DNA of 64,000 bases, from assembly GCF_030812315.1 (NCBI RefSeq), contig NZ_JAUSSM010000009.1, positions 62,001-126,000 of the forward strand, read 5' to 3'. Each line of letters starts with the position of its first letter. Positions within the stretch are counted from its first letter, which is position 1. This DNA comes from Arthrobacter oryzae. GTDB lineage: Bacteria; Actinomycetota; Actinomycetes; Actinomycetales; Micrococcaceae. A model generated the notes under the pieces. That model searched no databases and was not told the origin of the DNA. It saw only the letters and a list, made by a program, of their open reading frames with translations. The position numbers were made by a program, and so were the translations under genes. Below are positions 25,197-34,125 of this stretch, piece after piece.

Positions 25197-26205
25197 ATGG
25201 TGCGGACAATGGCCAGCGACCCCGCTCTGCTCGACTGGTTGCTCGACGCCGACCCGGCTTTGCGCTGGCAGGTCGAGCGCGACCTCGCGGGCGCCCCGCC
25301 GGAGATGTGGGGTGCAACCCGGGCAGAGGTCGCGACGGACGGGTTCGGGGCGCGGCTGCTCGCGCTGCAGGATCCCGACGGCCAGTGGGCGGGCGGGGCG
25401 TTCTTCCCCAAAGACTTCGACTTCCACGGCCCCGAGGCAGCCGGAGATGCGGGGCAGCCCTGGACCGCCACGACGTGGGCGCTCAACATGCTGCGTGACC
25501 GGGGGCTCGATGCTGCCGCCCTCGCCGGCACCGCCGAACTGCTCGCCAGGAACAGCCGTTGGGAGTACGGGAACCTGCCGTACTGGGGCGGCGAAGTCGA
25601 CTGCTGCATCAACGCCTTACACCCTCGCCAACGGCGCGTGGCTGGGGGCGGATGTCTCTGGAATCGCCCGGTGGTTCCTCGACCACCGCATGGCCGACGG
25701 CGGTTGGAACTGCGAGTGGGTCGAGGGCTCGACGCGCTCATCGTTCCATTCCACCCTCAATTCCCTCAAAGGCCTGTTGTACTACGAGGGCGCGACCGGG
25801 GGCAGCAATGCGTTGCGCGCGGTCCAGCTGCGTTCTGCCCGAAAGGCCGGCGAGGAGTACCTGCTTCAGCGCCGCCTGCTCCGGGCCCTGTCAACAGGGG
25901 AGCGCGTCGGGCCGTGGGCGACCCGGTTCGCGTATCCGTTCCGCTGGTTCTACAGCGTGCTCAACGCGGCCGACTACTTCCGGGCAGCAGCCCTGCACGA
26001 CGGTGCCTCGCCGGATCCGCGGCTTGCCGACGCCATCGAAGCGATACGCGCCGCCCGCCGTCCCGACGGCACCTGGCTGCAGGAGCGCCGCCATCCCGGA
26101 CGGGTGTGGTTTGAAGTCGACGTGGCTCCCGGTGAGCCGTCCAAGTGGCTTACGTTCTACGGCACGCGCGTGCTGGCCTGGTGGGACGGTGCTGCCCGAG
26201 TTTAG
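25197..26205 (+). pseudogene. Squalene-cyclase-like repeat protein, frameshifted
   Basis: Two reading frames together give one protein of about 335 residues with alpha/alpha-toroid (prenyltransferase / squalene oxidase-like) character. The first frame runs from MVRTMASDPALLDWLLDADP to YWGGEVDCCINA. The second resumes TLANGAWLGADVSGIARWFL and ends YGTRVLAWWDGAARV. One extra T in the TT at 25617-25618 explains the break. Stretches such as DGGWNCEW and FFPKDFDFHGPE support one ancestral gene. Its role is unknown; it is not expected to make a full product unless the extra base is a sequence error. Confidence 0.8.
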
Positions 26206-26254
26206 TCCGGCCGGGATTCCCCATTAGGGACTGTTCCGCGGCCTCCGGTAACGC

Positions 26255-27292
26255 CTAGCCCGCGGAAGCCCCCGCCGTGCTCTGCCGCACCACCAGCTCC
26301 GGGGTGAAGATCACCGCGCGGTGATGGGGCCGCACGGAAGTGGGTCCCATGGCGTCCAGTTCCTCGGCCAGCAGCTCGATCGCGGTCCGCCCCAGCGCTT
26401 CCGTGGGCTGCCGGATGGAGGACAGGGGCACGACGGCGGACACGGCGAAGTCGATGTCGTCGTAGCCGATCAGTGCGATGTCCTCGGGGATCCGCAGCGT
26501 GTGCATCATGGCGAGGGACTGCATGACGCCGAGGGCCAGCAGGTCGTTGGCGCAGAACACGCCGTCCGGAAGCTCCTCGGCGCTGCGGCGGACCAGTTGG
26601 TTGCCCACGCCCCGCCCAGCCAGGACCGTCTGCCCGGCGGAATCCAGGACTTCCAGGGAAGCGTCCGGAACCTCGGCGATGGCGCGTTGCGCCCCCTGGA
26701 GACGGTCCGCCACCTGGCGTATCGACGTCGGGCCTCCCACGAAGGCAAGCCGACGGCGGCCCAGGTCCAGCAGGTGCCGCGCCGCAAGGTAACCGCCGGC
26801 GTCGTCGTCAACGGAGACGGAACTGTACTTCGTCTCGTCTGCCAGCCGGTCCACCAGGACAGTGGGCACCCCGCGTTCGCGCAACTGGTCCAGGCGCTCG
26901 GTGACATCGCCCACCGGCGAGATGAGCAGGCCCTGGACCCGCTGCTCCTGGAAGAGGTCGATGTAGTTCGATTCGCGACTGGCGTCGTGCCCGCTGTCCC
27001 CGAGCAGGACGGCGCTGCCTTGCAAAGCGGCGGCGTCCTCGGCAGCGCGGACCACGGAGGTGAAGAAGGGGTTGCCTACGTCGAGGACGATCAGGCCGAT
27101 GGTGCGGCTGTGCCCCGCCCGGAGCTGGCGGGCCGCATCGTTGCGGACGAAGCCCAGTTCGTCGATGGCCTGCAGCACCCGGTCCTTGGTCCGCTGAGAA
27201 ACCCGGTCCGGGTAGTTCAGGACGTTGGAAACTGTTCCCACTGCCACGCGGGCATGGTTTGCAACGTCCTTGATGCTGGCTGACCGTGACAT
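26255..27292 (-). CDS. LacI-family regulator of the rhamnose/rhamnogalacturonan locus
   Basis: A 345-residue LacI/GalR repressor. The N-terminal helix-turn-helix reads SIKDVANHARVAVGTVSNVLN with hinge VRNDAARQLRAGHS. The periplasmic-binding-like effector domain follows (TIGLIVLDVGNPFFTSVV, then VLVDRLADE, then IALIGYDDIDFA). GGAGA a few bases upstream supports the start at 27292 rather than 27328. It is divergent from rhaM, whose promoter holds two copies of TGAAACGATTCA-like words that recur before three other units of the locus. A rhamnose-derived inducer is inferred. Confidence 0.88.
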   Translation of the reverse strand: MSRSASIKDVANHARVAVGTVSNVLNYPDRVSQRTKDRVLQAIDELGFVRNDAARQLRAGHSRTIGLIVLDVGNPFFTSVVRAAEDAAALQGSAVLLGDSGHDASRESNYIDLFQEQRVQGLLISPVGDVTERLDQLRERGVPTVLVDRLADETKYSSVSVDDDAGGYLAARHLLDLGRRRLAFVGGPTSIRQVADRLQGAQRAIAEVPDASLEVLDSAGQTVLAGRGVGNQLVRRSAEELPDGVFCANDLLALGVMQSLAMMHTLRIPEDIALIGYDDIDFAVSAVVPLSSIRQPTEALGRTAIELLAEELDAMGPTSVRPHHRAVIFTPELVVRQSTAGASAG

Positions 27293-27433
27293 CTTTCTCC
27301 AAGCTCTCTCTTGCGGGGCGGCGTGCAACCGCCTGGACCGGACCCCTGACCAATTGTCCTTGCCAGGGTGGCGTTCGGGTCGGACGAAACGGTTCAGCCA
27401 GCAGATAAATGGTTTTCAATCGCTGACAATCTC

Positions 27434-27463
27434 TTGACACCTACTCGAATTCAAGAGTACTTT
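27434..27463 (+). promoter_or_regulatory. rhaM promoter
   Basis: TTGACA at 27434-27439 and TACTTT at 27458-27463 are spaced by 18 bases. The operator words at 27463-27487 begin at the -10 end, the usual place for repression by a LacI protein. Confidence 0.65.
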
Positions 27464-27489
27464 GAATCGTAACAATGAAACGATTCAAA
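27461..27489. promoter_or_regulatory. Double LacI operator at rhaM
   Basis: TTTGAATCGT (27461-27470) and ACGATTCAAA (27480-27489) are perfect ten-base inverted arms with a nine-base spacer. The region can also be read as two adjacent 12-mers, TGAATCGTAACA (27463-27474) and the LacI-type half-symmetric TGAAACGATTCA (27476-27487). It lies directly downstream of the predicted -10 and 27 bases before the rhaM start. Confidence 0.7.
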
Positions 27490-27515
27490 GAATCTGAATT
27501 TCAGGAGAGTCGCAG

Positions 27516-27860
27516 ATGAGGGTGTGTTTTCGCTCCTCAGTCCAACCGGGACTGATCGATGAGTACAGGCGCCGGCACGCCGCCGTCTGGCCGGAGATGC
27601 TCCGTGCGCTCAAGGACGCGGGCTGGCACAACTACTCGCTCTTCCTGGCCGACGACGGGCTGCTGGTGGGCTACGTGGAGTGCGACGACTTCGACGCCGT
27701 GCGGGCACGGATGGCACTCACCGAGGTCAACGCCCGCTGGCAGGCGGAGATGGCCACGCTCTTCGAAGACACGGAGCAGCCCCCTGACACAGGATTTGTG
27801 GCGCTCGAGGAGATCTTCAACCTGGAGGACCACTTGGCCACGGCCAACGCCGCGGATTAG
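27516..27860 (+). CDS. rhaM: L-rhamnose mutarotase
   Basis: A 114-residue RhaM/RhaU enzyme interconverting L-rhamnose anomers ahead of isomerisation. Family blocks are MRVCFRSSVQPGLIDEYRRRHAAVWPEM (His near residue 22 and the Trp-Pro-Glu motif), GWHNYSLFLADDGLLVGYVE and NARWQAEMATLFE. CAGGAGAG precedes the ATG. It is the first gene of the rhamnose catabolic run and directly follows the operator-bearing promoter. Confidence 0.93.
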   Translation: MRVCFRSSVQPGLIDEYRRRHAAVWPEMLRALKDAGWHNYSLFLADDGLLVGYVECDDFDAVRARMALTEVNARWQAEMATLFEDTEQPPDTGFVALEEIFNLEDHLATANAAD

Positions 27861-27962
27861 CCCAGCGTCAAGGGCAGCGGGACCTACCGACGACCGCATG
27901 CAGCCGACGCGGGAGTCGGCACACAACAGACAATCGCACCACGAGAGACCGGAAGAACCATC

Positions 27963-29129
27963 ATGAATGACGTAGCAACGGCGCTGGGCAGGCTCGGCGA
28001 GCTTGCCATTGAAGTACCCTCCTGGGCCTATGGCAACTCGGGTACCCGCTTCAAGGTGTTCGGCACGCCGGGCACCCCGCGGACGGTGCAGGAGAAGATC
28101 GCGGACGCCGCGAAGGTGCACGAACTGACGGGCCTGGCTCCGACCGTTGCGCTGCACATTCCGTGGGACAAGGTGGACGACTACGCTGCCCTGCGCGAGT
28201 ATGCGGCAGGCCTGGGCGTGGGCCTGGGCACCATCAATTCCAACACGTTCCAGGATGACGAGTACAAGTTCGGCTCGCTGACGTCCTCCAACGAGACCGT
28301 CCGGCGCCGGGCCATCGCCCATCACCTCGAATGCATCGGGATCATGCACGCCACCGGCTCGAAGGACCTGAAGATCTGGCTGGCGGACGGTACCAACTAC
28401 CCGGGCCAGGACGACATGCGCGGCCGCCAGGACCGGCTGGCCGAGTCGCTGCAGGAGATTTACGCCGGTCTTGGTGATGAGCAGCGGCTGGTGCTGGAGT
28501 ACAAGTTCTTCGAGCCGGCTTTCTACCACACTGACGTTCCGGACTGGGGCACGTCCTACGCGCAGACCCTGGCGCTGGGTGAAAAGGCGTTCGTCTGCCT
28601 GGACACCGGCCACCATGCCCCGGGCACCAACATCGAGTTCATCGTGATGCAGCTGCTGCGCCTGGGCAAGCTGGGTTCCTTCGACTTCAACTCCCGTTTC
28701 TACGCCGATGATGACCTGATCGTGGGCGCGGCGGACCCGTTCCAGCTGTTCCGGATCATGTTCGAGGTGATCCGCGGCGGCGGATTCGGCAAGGGCTCAG
28801 GCGTGGCGCTCATGCTGGACCAGTGCCACAACCTGGAAGAGAAGATCCCGGGCCAGATCCGCTCGGTGCTGAACGTCCAGGAGATGACGGCGCGTGCCCT
28901 GATGGTGGACACCTCAGCGCTGAGTGAGGCCCAGAAGGCCGGCGACGTCCTGGCCGCGAACGCGGTCTTCAACGACGCCTTCTACACGGACGTCCGCCCG
29001 GCACTGGCCGCATGGCGTGAATCCCGCGGCCTGCCCGCGGACCCGATGGCCGCCTTCAAGGCCAGCGGTTACCAGAAACAGATCAACGAGGACCGCGTGG
29101 GCGGCCAGCAAGCCGGATGGGGCGCATAG
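27963..29129 (+). CDS. rhaI: L-rhamnose isomerase
   Basis: A 388-residue TIM-barrel isomerase converting L-rhamnose to L-rhamnulose, of the Pseudomonas/Arthrobacter type rather than the E. coli RhaA type. It starts LGELAIEVPSWAYGNSGTRFKVF. Metal- and substrate-site segments include VLEYKFFEPAFYHTDVPDWG, VCLDTGHHAPGTNIEF and SFDFNSRFYADDDLIVGAADP. It is 102 bases after rhaM and three bases before the aldolase gene. The length matches the family. Confidence 0.93.
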   Translation: MNDVATALGRLGELAIEVPSWAYGNSGTRFKVFGTPGTPRTVQEKIADAAKVHELTGLAPTVALHIPWDKVDDYAALREYAAGLGVGLGTINSNTFQDDEYKFGSLTSSNETVRRRAIAHHLECIGIMHATGSKDLKIWLADGTNYPGQDDMRGRQDRLAESLQEIYAGLGDEQRLVLEYKFFEPAFYHTDVPDWGTSYAQTLALGEKAFVCLDTGHHAPGTNIEFIVMQLLRLGKLGSFDFNSRFYADDDLIVGAADPFQLFRIMFEVIRGGGFGKGSGVALMLDQCHNLEEKIPGQIRSVLNVQEMTARALMVDTSALSEAQKAGDVLAANAVFNDAFYTDVRPALAAWRESRGLPADPMAAFKASGYQKQINEDRVGGQQAGWGA

Positions 29130-29132
29130 AGC

Positions 29133-31184
29133 ATGAGCATGCAGAACACAGCGAATAAGACTGTTGAAGAACTGATTGCCCGTTCCAATCGCCTGGGTGC
29201 GGACAAGCGGAACACCAACTTCGCCGGCGGCAACACCTCGGCGAAGGGCACGGAGAAGGACCCTGTGACGGGCGAGGATGTCCAGCTGCTCTGGGTGAAG
29301 GGCTCCGGCGGGGACCTGGGCACGCTGACGGCCGGGAACCTTGCGGTGCTGCGCCTGGACCGGTTGAACGCTTTGAAGAACGTGTACCCGGGTGTTGAGC
29401 GTGAAGATGAGATAGTGGCCGCGTTTGATTACTGCCTGCATGGCAAGGGCGGGGCGGCGCCGTCGATTGACACCGCGATGCACGGGCTGGTGGACGCCGC
29501 GCATGTGGACCACCTTCACCCGGATTCGGGGATCGCGATTGCCACGGCGGTGGATGGGGAGGCCCTGACCGCCAAGATCTTCGGCAACAAGGTGGTGTGG
29601 GTGCCGTGGCGCCGGCCCGGTTTCCAGCTGGGCCTGGACATCGCCGCGATCAAGGACGCCAACCCGCAGGCTGTCGGCACCATCCTGGGCGGGCACGGCA
29701 TCACCGCCTGGGGCGCCACCAGCGAAGAAGCAGAGCAGAACTCGCTGTGGATCATCGACCAGGCCGAGAAATTCATTGCCGACAACGGCCGCACCGAACC
29801 GTTCGGTGCGAAGCTGCCCGGCTACGGTGCCCTCCCGGAGGCTGAGCGCCGTGCGAAGGCCGCCGCGCTGGCGCCGGTGATCCGCGGACTGGCGTCCACG
29901 GACAAACCGCAGCTGGGGCACTTCAGCGATGACGCCGTCGTGCTGGACTTCCTGGAAGCCGCCGAGCACCCGCGGCTCGGCGCGCTGGGTACGTCCTGCC
30001 CGGACCACTTCCTGCGCACCAAGGTCAAGCCGCTGATCCTGGACCTTCCCGCGGACGCTTCGATCGAGGACTCGGTCGCCCGGCTGCAGGAGCTGCACGC
30101 GGACTACCGCGAGGATTACCAGGCGTACTACGACCGGCACGCAACCCCGGAAAGCCCGGCCCTGCGCGGCGCGGACCCGGCGATTGTGCTGGTCCCGGGC
30201 GTGGGCATGTTCTCCTTCGGTGCGAACAAGCAGACCGCCCGCGTTGCCGGGGAGTTTTACATCAACGCGATCAATGTGATGCGCGGCGCCGAGGCGATCT
30301 CCACGTACGCCCCGATCGAGGAATCCGAGAAGTTCCGGATCGAGTACTGGTCCCTCGAGGAAGCCAAGCTCGCCCGCCTGCCCAAGCCGAAGTCGCACGC
30401 CACCCGCATCGCGCTGGTCACCGGTGCGGCATCGGGCATCGGCAAGGCCATCGCCACCCGCCTCGCCGCGGAAGGCGCCTGCGTGGTGATCGCGGACCTG
30501 AACCTGGAGAACGCGCAGGCCGTCGCCGCCGAGCTCGGCGGTCCGGACGTTGCCATCGGCGTGCAGGCCGACGTGACCGACGAGGCGCAGATCGCCGCCG
30601 CCATCCAGGAAGCGGTGCTGGCGTTCGGCGGACTGGACCTGGTGGTCAACAACGCCGGGCTGTCCATCTCCAAGCCGCTGCTGGAAACCACGGAGAAGGA
30701 TTGGGACATCCAGCACAACGTGATGGCCAAGGGCTCCTTCCTGGTGGCCAAGGCCGCGGCGAAGGTCATGATCGACCAAGACATGGGCGGGGACATCATC
30801 TACATCTCCTCGAAGAACTCCGTGTTCGCCGGCCCGAACAACATCGCCTACTCCGCGACCAAGGCCGACCAGGCCCACCAGGTCCGGCTCCTCGCAGCCG
30901 AGCTCGGTGAGTACGGCATCCGGGTCAACGGCATCAACCCCGACGGCGTGGTTCGCGGCTCCGGGATCTTCGCCGGCGGCTGGGGCGCCAAGCGCGCCGC
31001 GGTCTACGGCGTCGACGAGCAGGAGCTGGGCAAGTACTACGCCCAGCGCACCCTGCTCAAACGCGAAGTGCTGCCCGAGCACGTGGCCAACGCAGCCGCC
31101 GTGCTCACCAGCGCCGAACTGTCCCACACCACCGGCCTCCACATCCCCGTGGACGCCGGTGTGGCAGCCGCGTTCCTGCGATGA
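29133..31184 (+). CDS. Bifunctional rhamnulose-1-phosphate aldolase / lactaldehyde dehydrogenase
   Basis: A 683-residue fusion. Residues 1 to about 400 are a class II aldolase domain that splits rhamnulose 1-phosphate to dihydroxyacetone phosphate and L-lactaldehyde (NTNFAGGNTSAKG, LWVKGSGGDLGTLT, DHLHPDSGIA). Residues about 425-683 are a short-chain dehydrogenase (ALVTGAASGIGKAIA, NNAGLSIS, catalytic YSATKADQ) that oxidises or reduces the aldehyde. This architecture is well known as RhaE/RhaD-type in Actinobacteria and Bacillus (YuxG). It lies between rhaI and rhaB with an ATGA overlap to the latter. Confidence 0.93.
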   Translation: MSMQNTANKTVEELIARSNRLGADKRNTNFAGGNTSAKGTEKDPVTGEDVQLLWVKGSGGDLGTLTAGNLAVLRLDRLNALKNVYPGVEREDEIVAAFDYCLHGKGGAAPSIDTAMHGLVDAAHVDHLHPDSGIAIATAVDGEALTAKIFGNKVVWVPWRRPGFQLGLDIAAIKDANPQAVGTILGGHGITAWGATSEEAEQNSLWIIDQAEKFIADNGRTEPFGAKLPGYGALPEAERRAKAAALAPVIRGLASTDKPQLGHFSDDAVVLDFLEAAEHPRLGALGTSCPDHFLRTKVKPLILDLPADASIEDSVARLQELHADYREDYQAYYDRHATPESPALRGADPAIVLVPGVGMFSFGANKQTARVAGEFYINAINVMRGAEAISTYAPIEESEKFRIEYWSLEEAKLARLPKPKSHATRIALVTGAASGIGKAIATRLAAEGACVVIADLNLENAQAVAAELGGPDVAIGVQADVTDEAQIAAAIQEAVLAFGGLDLVVNNAGLSISKPLLETTEKDWDIQHNVMAKGSFLVAKAAAKVMIDQDMGGDIIYISSKNSVFAGPNNIAYSATKADQAHQVRLLAAELGEYGIRVNGINPDGVVRGSGIFAGGWGAKRAAVYGVDEQELGKYYAQRTLLKREVLPEHVANAAAVLTSAELSHTTGLHIPVDAGVAAAFLR

Positions 31185-32713
31185 GCACCGTGCCACCAAC
31201 AGCGGACTCCGCCCCGGCCACGGCCCGGGCAGTGTCCGCCGGCAGTGTGTTCGCTGCCGTCGATATTGGTGCCTCCTCCGGACGCGTCATCCTAGGGCGC
31301 GTTTCAGACGGCGGCGCCGGGTCTGAAGGCAAAGCGACGCTGGAAACCGTGCACCGCTTTCCCAACGGGGTGGTGGAGTCCGGCGGCGGGCTGCGCTGGG
31401 ACTTCGACGCCCTGTTCGCCGAGGTCCTGGCCGGGCTCGCTGCCGCGGCCCGCGTCGCCGGGGAGCGCGGCGAAACGATCAGCAGCATCGGGATCGACAC
31501 CTGGGCGGTGGACTACGGCCTGGTCAACACCGCGGGCGAGCTGACGGCGCAGCCGTTCAGCTACCGCGATGACCGCAGCCGCGCCGCCGTCGCCCCGGTC
31601 CACCAAAAACTGGACCCGGCCCGGCTCTACGCCACCACCGGGCTGCAGTTCCTGCAGTTCAACACGATCTACCAGCTCGCCAGCGAACCGGACCTGGACG
31701 GTGTCCAGGCCCTGCTCATCCCGGACCTGATCGCGTTCCTGCTCACCGGGGTCCGCCGCACCGAAGCCACCAACGCGTCCACCACCGGTCTGTTCGACGC
31801 TGTTGCGGGGGAGTGGGCCACCGAGTTCCTGGCCGCCCTGGACCTGCCCAAAAAGCTGTTCCCGCCGCTGATCCAGCCCGGCGAAACCGTCGGCACCCTG
31901 CTGCCCGGCATCGCCGCGCGCACCGGACTGGGCCAGGCAACGAAGGTTGTGGCCGTCGGCTCGCACGACACCGCCTCCGCCGTCGCCGCCGTACCCGCCG
32001 GAGCAACCGGCACCGCCGGGGCAGTACCAACGCCAGCGGAGAAGTTCGCCTACATCTCCTCCGGCACCTGGTCCCTCGTCGGCGTCGAGCTTCCGAAACC
32101 GGTGCTCACTGAGGCGAGCCGGGCCGCGAACTTCACCAACGAGCGCGGCGTGGACGGCACTATCCGCTATCTCCGCAACGTCGGCGGACTCTGGCTGCTC
32201 AGCGAATGCCAGCGCACCTGGGCGCAGCAGGGATACACAGCCACACTCGACGAACTGCTGGCGTCCGCCGCAGCACTGCCGTTCGGCGGACCCCAGATCA
32301 ACGCCGACGATCCGTACTTCATTGCCCCGGACAACATGCCCGAACGGATCCGCGCCGCCGTCCGCAACACCGGCTCCGTCCTCACCGACAACCCGGCTGC
32401 GATCACCCGGTGCATCCTGGACAGCCTCGCCGCCGGCTACGCCCGGACCATCACGGACGCCGAACGCCTGGCGGACGTTCCCGTGGACGTGGTGCACATC
32501 GTGGGCGGCGGCTCGCAGAACCGGCTCCTCTGCCAGCTCACCGCCGACGCCACCGGCAAACGCGTCATCGCCGGACCCGTGGAAGCCACAGCCCTCGGCA
32601 ACGTCCTGGTCCAGGCCCGGGCCGCGGGCGCGGTCTCCGGCGGCCTCGCCGAGCTGCGGACGCTCGTGCGCGGCTCGCAGTCATTGGAAAGCTACCAGGC
32701 GGCGCTGGTCTGA
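31181..32713 (+). CDS. rhaB: Rhamnulokinase (FGGY family)
   Basis: A 510-residue FGGY kinase phosphorylating L-rhamnulose with ATP. The phosphate-1 motif is FAAVDIGASSGRVILGR near residue 25. The rhamnulokinase signature GIDTWAVDYGLVN, the adenosine motif YISSGTWSLVGVE and the C-terminal DVVHIVGGGSQNRLLCQLTAD are all present. It overlaps the aldolase gene by four bases. Together with rhaM and rhaI it completes the phosphorylative rhamnose pathway. Confidence 0.94.
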   Translation: MSTVPPTADSAPATARAVSAGSVFAAVDIGASSGRVILGRVSDGGAGSEGKATLETVHRFPNGVVESGGGLRWDFDALFAEVLAGLAAAARVAGERGETISSIGIDTWAVDYGLVNTAGELTAQPFSYRDDRSRAAVAPVHQKLDPARLYATTGLQFLQFNTIYQLASEPDLDGVQALLIPDLIAFLLTGVRRTEATNASTTGLFDAVAGEWATEFLAALDLPKKLFPPLIQPGETVGTLLPGIAARTGLGQATKVVAVGSHDTASAVAAVPAGATGTAGAVPTPAEKFAYISSGTWSLVGVELPKPVLTEASRAANFTNERGVDGTIRYLRNVGGLWLLSECQRTWAQQGYTATLDELLASAAALPFGGPQINADDPYFIAPDNMPERIRAAVRNTGSVLTDNPAAITRCILDSLAAGYARTITDAERLADVPVDVVHIVGGGSQNRLLCQLTADATGKRVIAGPVEATALGNVLVQARAAGAVSGGLAELRTLVRGSQSLESYQAALV

Positions 32714-32866
32714 GTGACGGGGGAGCGCGTCCAATAACGTCACCGCCAGTCGCGCTGGTACACAGTCCTCAACCTGGCGTCGTGGCGGATGGAAACCGCT
32801 GCGCCCGCCTGACAGGATCACAACCACAACCCGCCCATCACCCCGCTTCACAGAACCGGAATCCCC

Positions 32867-33892
32867 ATGCCCCTTTTCGACCTACCGCTTGATCAGCTCC
32901 GAAACTACACCTCGGCTGTCACCGCTCCGGCGGATCTTGGTGCCTTCTGGGACCGCACCATCGGCGAGGCCCGGGCGTACCCGCTGGACGCAGTTTTCGA
33001 GCCCGTGGACAACTACCTGACAGTGATCGACACCTTCGATGTCACGTTTTCCGGCTTCGGCGGTGCCCCGGTTAAAGGCTGGCTGCACCTGCCGGCCAAC
33101 CGGTCGGCGGACGAGCCGCTTCCCGTCGTCGTGCAGTACGTGGGCTATTCCGGCGGTCGGGGGCTGTCCAACCAGGACACCAAGTGGGCACAGGCCGGCT
33201 ACGCGCACTTCATCATGGACACCCGCGGGCAGGGCTACGGCGGAAGCCTGGGGCACACCGCCGACCCGCATTCCTCAGCGGGCGACGTCGCGCATGCGGG
33301 GCTGATGACCCGCGGCATCGGAAGCCGCGAGGACTATTACTACCGGCGGGTCTACGTGGATGCTTTCCGGGCGGTGGAGGCCGCCCAGGCGCACCCCGCC
33401 GTCGATGCCTCCCGGGTGGTGGTGGCGGGCGTCAGCCAGGGCGGCGGCATCACCGTCGCGGTGGCAGGGCTTGTGGCCGGAAGGCTCGACGGCGTGGTCG
33501 CCGCCCTGCCGGATGTGCCCTTCCTGCAGGATTTCCCGCGCGCCATCGACATCGCGCCGCGCGGACCGTATCCCGAAATCGCCGCGTTCCTGGCCCGCCA
33601 CCGGGAGCGTTACGAGCCCATCCTCGCCGTGCTGAACTACTTCGACGGCGTCAACCTGGGCCGGGCGGCTACGGCACCGGCGTTGTTCTCGGCCGCGCAA
33701 ATGGACGATATTTGCCCGCCTTCCACAGTCTTCGCCAGCTTCAACGCCTACGGAACCGGCATGCGGGCAGGAACGGGAACCGGTGCCACCCCGGCCAAGG
33801 ACATCGAGGTGTACCGGTTCAACAACCACGAGGGCGGCCAGGAACACCAGTGGAACCGCCAGCTGCAGTACCTCCGCAAGCTGCTCGGCTGA
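32867..33892 (+). CDS. CE7 acetyl esterase (acetylxylan esterase / cephalosporin-C deacetylase family)
   Basis: A 341-residue alpha/beta-hydrolase of family CE7. The nucleophile elbow is GVSQGG near residue 188. Other family blocks are FWDRTIGEAR, the oxyanion region YVGYSGGRG, the long DTRGQGYGG and the C-terminal NHEGGQEHQ with the catalytic His. It removes acetyl groups from short oligosaccharides in the cytoplasm, as no signal peptide is seen. It follows rhaB after 153 bases, so it may deacetylate imported rhamnogalacturonan fragments along with the CE12 enzyme. Confidence 0.9.
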   Translation: MPLFDLPLDQLRNYTSAVTAPADLGAFWDRTIGEARAYPLDAVFEPVDNYLTVIDTFDVTFSGFGGAPVKGWLHLPANRSADEPLPVVVQYVGYSGGRGLSNQDTKWAQAGYAHFIMDTRGQGYGGSLGHTADPHSSAGDVAHAGLMTRGIGSREDYYYRRVYVDAFRAVEAAQAHPAVDASRVVVAGVSQGGGITVAVAGLVAGRLDGVVAALPDVPFLQDFPRAIDIAPRGPYPEIAAFLARHRERYEPILAVLNYFDGVNLGRAATAPALFSAAQMDDICPPSTVFASFNAYGTGMRAGTGTGATPAKDIEVYRFNNHEGGQEHQWNRQLQYLRKLLG

Positions 33893-33909
33893 AACGGACT
33901 CCCGGCTTT

Positions 33910-33975
33910 CCCAACTGACTCGCAGTTAACGCCCCGAAATCGCGATTTCGGAGCGTTAACTGCGAGTCAGTTGGG
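33910..33975. terminator. Long imperfect hairpin ending the sugar region
   Basis: CCCAACTGACTCGCAGTTAA at 33910-33929 pairs with the complementary sequence ending at about 33973, with an inner CCGAAATCGCGATTTCGG palindrome. The AGTCAGTTGGG word is found near 52833-52843 and, in part, at 46357-46365, suggesting a recurring intergenic hairpin type. Confidence 0.7.
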
Positions 33976-34029
33976 GGAGGGGCGCGCGTCTGGCCCCCGC
34001 AACACAAGGTCGCGAAATGACGGGCGGGT

Positions 34030-34058
34030 TTGCGGAGAGCGTGTTCGGCCGTTATGGT
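34030..34058 (+). promoter_or_regulatory. Promoter of the DAHP synthase leader
   Basis: TTGCGG at 34030-34035 and TATGGT at 34053-34058 are 17 bases apart. The leader-peptide ATG is seven bases after the -10 element, so the transcript probably starts at or just before the ATG. Confidence 0.55.
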
Positions 34059-34065
34059 CTTGGCT

Positions 34066-34125
34066 ATGACTAACCGTTGGTATGCGTATTTTTCGTTGGC
34101 TCTGGAGGGGCCCGCGTCTAACTGA
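34066..34125 (+). CDS. Aromatic leader peptide of DAHP synthase gene
   Basis: A 19-residue reading frame starting MTNRWYAYFSLALEGP. Trp, Tyr, Tyr and Phe fall within five codons (34078-34092). It ends 119 bases before the DAHP synthase gene. Right after the aromatic codons lies an arm (34095-34104) that pairs with 34145-34154, followed by a terminator-like hairpin. This is the layout of ribosome-mediated attenuation by aromatic amino acids; aromatic leader peptides before DAHP synthase genes have been described in other Actinobacteria. No ribosome site precedes it, in line with a leaderless mRNA. Confidence 0.75.
   Translation: MTNRWYAYFSLALEGPASN

Noticed and set aside
28914..31199. Minus-strand reading frame of 761 codons opposite the bifunctional aldolase gene
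   Set aside because: Longer than the real gene but low-complexity (His/Asp/Arg/Gly rich) and antisense; the plus-strand aldolase-dehydrogenase has full domain signatures.
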